Below, piece by piece: positions 58,270 through 64,000 of a stretch of 64,000 nt of DNA. A program made the translations under genes and the position numbers. Origin of the DNA: Oscheius onirici (taxonomy: Eukaryota > Nematoda > Chromadorea > Rhabditida > Rhabditidae); the NCBI GenBank assembly GCA_932521025.1, contig OW051471.1, forward strand, positions 2,480,001 through 2,544,000. The letters run 5' to 3'. The notes beneath the pieces are model-generated. The model was given only the letters and a program-made list of their open reading frames with translations. It was not told the DNA's origin and did no database searches. The first letter of the stretch is position 1. Every line of letters starts with the position of its first letter.

Positions 58270-58818
58270 GACCCAACGACAACACAACGCTGCGAATCCC
58301 ATGAAAGGATATGTCCCTAACAGTCGATGGAGTACTTGGTGACAATCTCATCCGGTAAAGGCTGTGGAAGATTGTTGCTCTGTCGTCATCCGGGACAATA
58401 AGAAGAAAAAAATAGGTCGTCAACCTCAAACGTCCTTCGATCACGAAGTAGAGCATAGATTTGTGAAAAGTGGTTCCCTTTGATGTCCTTTTTTTGATGT
58501 ACTATCTATGAAGCGTATAAATTCTTTAAAAAAACTGATTGTTTTCATTCTGAACCTGCTAACCTCTATTTTTCCGTCTTTGTAAAAGCTTCAGTCTTTC
58601 ACATCAATAGATGGACAATGCCTTCTCGAAAGTTATTCTTCCAATGATCCCGCAACACTCGAGAAAAATTCTTTACTTCATATTTACAAACATAGACACT
58701 GATACTTTTATGCGTAAAATGAGTAGTTTTGTGATATACGCATTGGGAAGTACACCAATAGAAGGGAGGTAAGTGAAAGATGGATATGTTTCAGGGAAAT
58801 TGGGAGACGGAGGCTGAG
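58270..58818. other. No gene recognised
   Basis: 3' flank of ssna-1 and spacer. The GC-rich start (58270-58440) continues the preceding remnant out of frame. Confidence 0.4.
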
Positions 58819-59771
58819 TTATTCGCGACGATGGCCGTTGAACTCGTTTTTGACAAACTCGGCCAGGGTACGGGAAGAGTCGATTATTTTCTGGTAGGCT
58901 TCTTCTGCCTGAAAAAATGCATATTTTTGATGGGAAAATAGATTTTTTGGAGGAAGTTTGGGTCGAAAACGATTTTGAAAGAAATAATTAGAAAAATGAG
59001 CCGACCTGTTCGATGGAGCGTTCCTGCTTAGCCGCCATCTCCTGCTCGTGTCGCAGCCGATGGTTCACTTCGTTTCGACGGCGCTCCAGATCCTGAAAAT
59101 TTGCAAATCTTAGGATATGTGGAGATAATCTGACAATTGAATTTTCAGTCTTTTTTTTCGTCATTTGTGAGCATTCGGGCTACTAAAACTTTGAAAACGT
59201 AGTTTCAATCGTAGGTGAAAAAAGACACGCACTCAGTAAATAGCGAAATATGTTTGTTAGGGCTAACAGAATATTTTACAAAACGTTTAAAGCAATAAAA
59301 TTTGTGCTGGAATAGACTCAGAGATGGGTGGAGGCTTCAACAAGGATGTCAAGGGTCCACATGCCACGTTTTCGTGAGCAGAGAGCGGGCCAAAGGTAGC
59401 CATAAAATGAGTAGAACAACGTATTTCTCGATGTGCACAGGCGTTCCACAAGTCTTGGGAGGTTTCGTTGACAATAAAGCTACATTTTTACTAAGGAAGA
59501 CATGTAATATGAACCAAGGGACCTGTTCCATCGAGAAAATTTGGCAAGCCGAGAATTGCTTTTGAATAATTACTTTTCAACAAGTAGGAAGTATCATGTC
59601 TCAAGAAAAGAAAATGAGCAAAAAATGAACCGCAATTTGTTGATCGAGGGTCGATCGTTCCCTCTCGAGTCCGACAATGTTCCTGTCCGTGATCTGCCTC
59701 TCCTGCTTCAACTTTTCAAGATATTTGGCAATTTCGCTGTAGTTGAAGTCCGCCCCCGTCATTCGGGACAT
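58819..59771 (-). CDS. ssna-1: SSNA1/NA14 homologue, coiled-coil microtubule protein
   Basis: Three exons: 59631-59771, 59006-59092, 58819-58908; 105 residues, phase 0 at both junctions. SSNA1 is a small coiled-coil protein that self-assembles into fibrils on microtubules and acts at centrosomes and basal bodies. The whole protein after the first few residues is heptad-like and charged (EIAKYLEKLKQERQITDRNI, then LEREREST-like and RRRNEVNHRLRHEQEMAAKQ). The C-terminal part SIEQAEEAYQKIIDSSRTL matches the most conserved SSNA1 segment. Length agrees with the family (about 105-120). The ATG follows directly after an acceptor, CCTCTCCAG|ATG, and the gene starts 133 bp downstream of the rps-24 stop on the same strand, so it is probably the downstream, SL2-type trans-spliced gene of an operon. 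Confidence 0.85.
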
Positions 59772-59904
59772 CTGGAGAGGCTAGAATTCATGCAGACAGG
59801 CTTCTCGAGGTATCCTACTGCTCCGACAGACTCACTCGATCAAATTGACAAAGGATTCGGATATAGCAACAAATTTATTGTCACATAACAATAACGAAAC
59901 AAAA
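59772..59904 (-). promoter_or_regulatory. Intercistronic region rps-24 / ssna-1
   Basis: 133 bp between the rps-24 stop and the ssna-1 ATG. It contains AATAAA (minus strand, 59874-59879) for the upstream gene and ends in a trans-splice acceptor CTCTCCAG touching the downstream ATG: the layout of a nematode operon junction. Confidence 0.7.
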
Positions 59905-60421
59905 TTACTTCTTTCCAGCAGAGACCTTAGCCTTGGCGGTTCCACGGACCTTCTTTTGACGGTTCTTTCTCTCCTTGCGCTGTTTGCGACCTCCGCGCTC
60001 TACCTTGGTGGCGAGTCCCATCTGAAAATCATGTATGAGCATGGCTTGGAAAGAGGTGACAAGCTCCATAGAGCAAAACGAAGTGTAGGAAAAACTCACT
60101 CTGACAAGACGGTGTCTGGGCTCGAACTTCTTGGCGTAATCGAGGGTATCGTAAATAAGGGCGAATCCTTTGGTCCTTCCTCCTCCGAATTGGCTCTTGA
60201 AGCCGAAGGGGACAACGACATCGGAGGTAGTCTTGTAGATCTTGGCAATTTTCTCACGGATCTCGGTCTTGGGCACTGTGGGGCGGCCGGGATGGATCAC
60301 TTCGACGACCTGAAGTTGGAGAGTTGAAATTAAAAGAAGCTGACGAACTAACCATTTGCTTTCTGTACAGCAGACGGTTGGCCTGGACCTTGCGCGTCCT
60401 GATCGTGACGACGTCTCCCAT
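59905..60421 (-). CDS. rps-24: 40S ribosomal protein S24 (eS24)
   Basis: Three exons: 60353-60421, 60100-60309, 59905-60021; 131 residues, the usual eS24 length, phase 0 junctions. Component of the small ribosomal subunit in the cytoplasm, needed for 18S pre-rRNA maturation. Diagnostic sequence: [20 protein letters not shown] at the start, [20 protein letters not shown], then [34 protein letters not shown], and the basic tail [20 protein letters not shown]. The ATG is 12 nt after a strong TTTACAG acceptor, so the mRNA is probably SL1 trans-spliced. It is the upstream partner of ssna-1. Confidence 0.97.
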
Positions 60422-60433
60422 GTTGAGGGTCTA

Positions 60434-60440
60434 CTGTAAA
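60434..60440 (-). promoter_or_regulatory. Trans-splice acceptor of rps-24
   Basis: TTTACAG on the minus strand, 12 nt before the ATG, with an AT-rich sequence upstream; typical of a nematode SL1 acceptor. Confidence 0.6.
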
Positions 60441-60860
60441 GCAATAAATGAACCAAAATTGTGAAAAGGCGAAAAACAGGCGGTAAGAATGAAGAAATGA
60501 GCAACAAATTAGGAAGAGGAAGGTAACAGGAAGCTTATACCCACACAAAATCGAAATCAACAAACTGTCCTAACGTCGAGAGCAATTCAATCGATTTTGA
60601 CGAAAAAAAATCAAATCTACGAAAGAAAGAGGCTAAAAATAGGTCAAACAGGCAGAGAGGAACTGGCAAAACTAATTTTCCCTAAAGATACGAAGCTAAT
60701 TTACGAAACATCTCAGTTCCATCTATTTTCACATTTATTTTAAGGGAAAAACACGATAAAACTAAAAAATTTACAAGGAAATCAATTTTTGAGGAGAAAA
60801 TAAACAAAAAAAGGGGAAAATTGATGAAAAACAAGGAAGAAAGGATGAAGAAATTTAGGA
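60441..60860. other. rps-24 upstream region
   Basis: AT-rich, no coding signal on either strand; presumably holds the operon promoter. Confidence 0.45.
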
Positions 60861-60861
60861 A

Positions 60862-60965
60862 AAGAGCCTTGACAGCGGCCAGTCCACCACTCTGTGTTGG
60901 AGCGTAGGATACTCAGCCAAGGTCTCGCCACGAACAGGACGCAGACCTTTAGCACGGTTCTTCAA
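60862..60965 (-). other. Unexplained GC-rich island
   Basis: About 100 bp of GC-rich DNA in AT-rich surroundings. The minus strand can be read as CLKNRAKGLRPVRGETLAEY, then PTLQHRVVDWPLSRLFS and stop, with no start or acceptor found. It could instead be a structured RNA; no tRNA-type A/B boxes are visible. Confidence 0.3.
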
Positions 60966-61290
60966 ACAGGACTTTTGGCTTGGACGGATTGTTTTTAGCT
61001 CGTTTTTCGGTGTTTTTGTTTATTTTTTCAGGTACAATGTGCGAAGAATTGAAAGAAATCGAAGGGAAAAGCTTTAGAGAGGCGTTTGTGGTATTTGGAG
61101 CAAGAAAATATGGCGGAAAACAACAGTCTGACTTGAACACCTGCTTTGTTTCTTTTTTGCTTGATATTCCTTTGTTTTTTGTTGGAAAACACTTGGAAAA
61201 TGATGGAACGAGTGGAAGTAAACGAAGAATCTTGAAATTTGACTAAAAAGAAAGCCGTTTCTCTTGAATTTCTTTCTCGTTTCTCTTGGT

Positions 61291-61664
61291 TGTACTGCAG
61301 TAGGCGCCTCCCTTCGTTCAAACATTTTTGGAGCGAATTCCCAAACTGTCCTGAAATTTCGTTTTTCACCATTTTCCTTTCATTTTTCACATTTTTAAGC
61401 TTGCTAAATGAATTCAGCGTGTAAAACAACCCCCTAGGTGGGAAATTGATCGAAAATAGCCATAAATGGAAGATAAATGTCCGAGGACGGCTTATATAGA
61501 GCAAGCGTCGGCTTCATGATATTTTCGACTAGTTTTCACGTCCTGGTGGTTGCCTTACACGCTGAATTCATTAAACTTGGTTATAAACGGGAAAAATAAA
61601 AGAAAAACGGTGAAAAACGCGAGTTTAGGATTGTTTGAACGAAGGGAGGCGCCTACTGCAGTAC
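61291..61664. mobile_element. Foldback MITE with TGTACTGCAGTAGGCGCC ends
   Basis: TGTACTGCAGTAGGCGCCTC at 61291 and its reverse complement ending at 61664. The arms continue for about 140 bp (CACGCTGAATTCAT near 61553 against ATGAATTCAGCGTG near 61408). No coding content. Confidence 0.8.
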
Positions 61665-61910
61665 ACCCAGATTCTTCTTTTGCAGTTTTTCTTGTATTTG
61701 TCAGGAAAAAAGTGAACTAAATCACCACAACTACTAGAAATACATAAAAGATCTATGATATAGTTTTAGAGGCGGTTCTTGACCATAAAGTGTCGAGGAA
61801 AGTCGTTGAAGCAGTTTTCATCACCTGAAGTCTTGAAATCACCCCTTTTTCCACGAAATATCCAGAAACATAGTTTGAGAGTGCCACGGAGATGGTATCT
61901 TTCGACTCTC

Positions 61911-62685
61911 TCACGGCAGAAATGGCCCGCCGATCGGCCACGTGGTTCCTTCTGATCGCGACTGACGCCTCCTCAACATCAGCTCCTCGTAAAATTCCAT
62001 CACTCGAGGCTCCTGATAACGCATATTTTTCATTTTTCAACCTATCTTTTTCAAAAATTTCATGTTCCTAGCTGTTCTTTACCCCAAAACAGGAACCTTA
62101 GCTTTTCGGTCTCTGATCTCTCATTTTCCCACAAAAAGCAGGTCATGAGCTAGGACAAACAAACTTTTTGCCTGCTGTTTGCTGCTGTGACCACCCAAGA
62201 ATAGCCTTGTTTTCAGTTTTCCAGGCAAAGCCTTATCTTTGTCAACCGTTTCCAATGAGACATTTCCCAAAACTTTCGAAATTTTTCCTGTTTCGTTTGA
62301 TGAAAAGGGACACCTTATGACCGTTTTGGCTTTTAAAAAACTAGAGTTGAAGGACGTCTCGGAAGATGGAAACTTTGTAAATGGAGTATTTTGAAGTTCA
62401 GAAAGAAAATTAATGATGTCGACGAAAGTGTACAAGTAATTGTAAAATAGCAAGTAACTAATTCGCAGATAGGGGAAACTTGTAACAAAGAAGTGCAAAA
62501 ATATTGGGCAGAAACACGCAAGCATAGACAGTTTTGCCAATTTTTTGAAGACAAAACAAGAGTATTCAGCTCACAAAAGCTTTTCTGAAACGATCTGCAA
62601 AGCCGTAAGAATTCATCAGTGCTCCAATTTTTGAGAGGAGAAAAAGAAATGCAATGGGAGTCAGAAACGTCGGGTTTTGCTCCAT
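61911..62685 (-). CDS. Possible small single-pass membrane protein
   Basis: Two exons: 62575-62685 (ends before GTGAGC) and 61911-62012 (after CGTTATCAG), joined in phase 0; 70 residues. The N-terminus MEQNPTFLTPIAFLFLLSKI forms one hydrophobic helix. The rest is charged (RFRKAFEPRVMEFYEELMLR, then RRQSRSEGTTWPIGGPFLP). Composition and splice phase are coding-like. An overlapping frame through exon 2 is also open (61753-62040), so the model is not certain. Family not recognised; a small ER or mitochondrial membrane protein is a guess. Confidence 0.42.
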
Positions 62686-62924
62686 CTTCTACCTCAAAAA
62701 TATGCTTTCCATTACACAACTGTAAATTCTCTAGTTTCCCCCAAAAATAACCCCATCTTCACCTTGATCTTCTGTATCTTTGATCTCTTCTCCGCTTTCT
62801 GTCTACTGATCAGAACTTGGTGGGGGGTTATACGCAAAAGTGCGTAACTCGTGCCATACGCAGCCAAGCAACCAGACCCTTTTCTTACTATGCTCATGTG
62901 AAGCTCTTTAGGCTTTTTGTTGGC

Positions 62925-63030
62925 GAGCCGGTTACAACCTGGCCTAGCCTGGCCCGGCCAGGTCAGGTTGGCGCCGTGTTCACAACCTGGCACGGCCTGG
63001 CCGGCCGACCAGATTTGCCATCCCTGAGCC
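62925..63030. repeat. GGCC-rich repeat fragment
   Basis: CCTGGCC/GGCCAGGTTGGCGCC words as in the foldbacks at 5.1 and 42 kb; only the outer arm type is present. Confidence 0.7.
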
Positions 63031-64000
63031 CAAGGGTCTATAAAAAGATATAAAAAATCACTACCAGTGAAAAAATAGACTGTCCTTTGTCACGTGGTCT
63101 GTCTCTTCTTCAAAAGCCTCTCTTTCCATCGGCCCGGTCTCTGTCCAGTATCGTCTCTGCACTCTCTCCTGACAGCCGTCTCTCGACCCCATTTTGCGGC
63201 AGCAGCAGAGAGCTGTCGCTGCTTTGCTTACCTTGTGCTGCTGCTGCCCGAGACCACGCCATCTCTGTTCTCTTATCACTCTTTTTTCTCAAGTATTCTG
63301 TTTGCTGCCTTTCTCCCAAAAACCACGCAAATTTTAATCCTCTTGTCCTTTTGGTCAAAAGATATCACGGTTTTTGACCTTTTACCGTTGCAAAAGTAGA
63401 AAAAAAAATGATGCTTCGATGGAGACTCATAAAGCGGAAATATTAGGTATGTTTGAATAATGTTTGCTTGAACGATACAATAACGTCCAAAAAGGTTTTA
63501 AGAAATCCTCATGACTAGAAGACTGCATTAGAAAACCACTCAAAGCCACTTTCAACGGGGGACTGTCGAACGTGACTAGCTGTTCATTTTCGTCACATTA
63601 CAGTCTCGTCATATTCGTCGTAAAAAAAATTCGATCATTTCTAGCCGGAAGTCTTCCCTGAAATTCAATATGAAAAACTTTTTTCTTTTTTTCTTTGCAA
63701 AAATTGCTTGTTGAAGAGAAAATCCAGCCCTTTTCCTACCTATATCCGTCTTCTAAAACCTCTATCTTCTAGAATGTCTCAAAGTAGAAGTACTCTTTTT
63801 GTGCTTCGCTGGATAGGGATGTACAGGTTCTGATACTTCCAGCACACAATACTTTTCCTCTTCAAACCAAAGGTGATCTCCCCCTTCCAACTTTACCCTT
63901 TTCCTCCCCACGTGGCTTAGCTTCTTGCACTCGTGTTGACGAACGTCTTGCGTAGTAGCAGAGACCACGTGGTTGCTGCTGCTCGAGACATTTTTCATTT
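63031..64000. promoter_or_regulatory. CACGTG-rich region, possible promoter
   Basis: Three CACGTG E-boxes (63091-63096, 63909-63914, 63966-63971) and pyrimidine-rich, GC-richer DNA with GCTGCTGCTG runs at 63195-63245 and 63970-63985. No coding exon identified; it may belong to a gene beyond the window. Confidence 0.35.

Overview
The window is nuclear DNA from a nematode, most likely a Caenorhabditis-like rhabditid. The grounds are: short introns ending in TTTTCAG; two cuticle collagens; a divergent nuclear hormone receptor; a chemoreceptor of the Sra/Srab/Srb/Sre type; a secreted CC-domain protein; an HSP-12 class small heat-shock protein; and two genes about 130 bp apart on one strand (rps-24, then ssna-1), as in a nematode operon. 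The repeat load is high, so many open frames are chance. The gene models below were spliced by hand, checking donor, acceptor and reading phase at each junction.

Layout. 1-5 kb: an inverted-repeat element, then a minus-strand chemoreceptor gene with a 688-bp MITE in one intron. 5-9 kb: repeats (GGCC-rich foldback, CCGCGG palindromes, Helitron, other foldbacks). 9.7-10.7 kb: a four-exon secreted CC-domain gene. 11-15.4 kb: Helitrons, foldback elements and a LINE remnant. 15.4-21.4 kb: no gene seen. 21.4-32.2 kb: a 12-exon plus-strand gene for a DUF4139-family (F37C4.5-like) protein; its fourth intron holds a complete cuticle collagen gene on the opposite strand. 32.2-35.5 kb: repeats. 35.5-37.1 kb: hsp-12.6-like gene with a TGTTTAC (DAF-16-type) site and a TATA box. 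37.3-38.1 kb: a frameshifted gene remnant, then Helitrons. 38.9-42.8 kb: a seven-exon nuclear receptor (minus) with a LINE fragment and a GGCC foldback in intron 1 and a likely GC-AG intron. 43-51 kb: mostly repeats, with one pair of candidate exons at 46.1 kb. 51.4-55.8 kb: a seven-exon collagen (minus) with a long Ala/Pro-rich tail built from near-identical exons. 56-58.3 kb: repeats. 58.8-60.4 kb: rps-24 and ssna-1. 61-64 kb: a foldback, a possible 70-residue membrane protein, and E-boxes.

The most unusual content is mobile DNA. There is a non-autonomous Helitron-like family (TC... start, GC-rich hairpin, CTGG end, A/T insertion sites) carrying a tRNA B-box-like stretch and a variable tandem repeat. 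There is also a TA-flanked foldback family (termini TTAGGSCGC) whose arms carry tRNA-like A/B boxes; for one copy, an unoccupied paralogous target site lies about 11 kb away in the same window.
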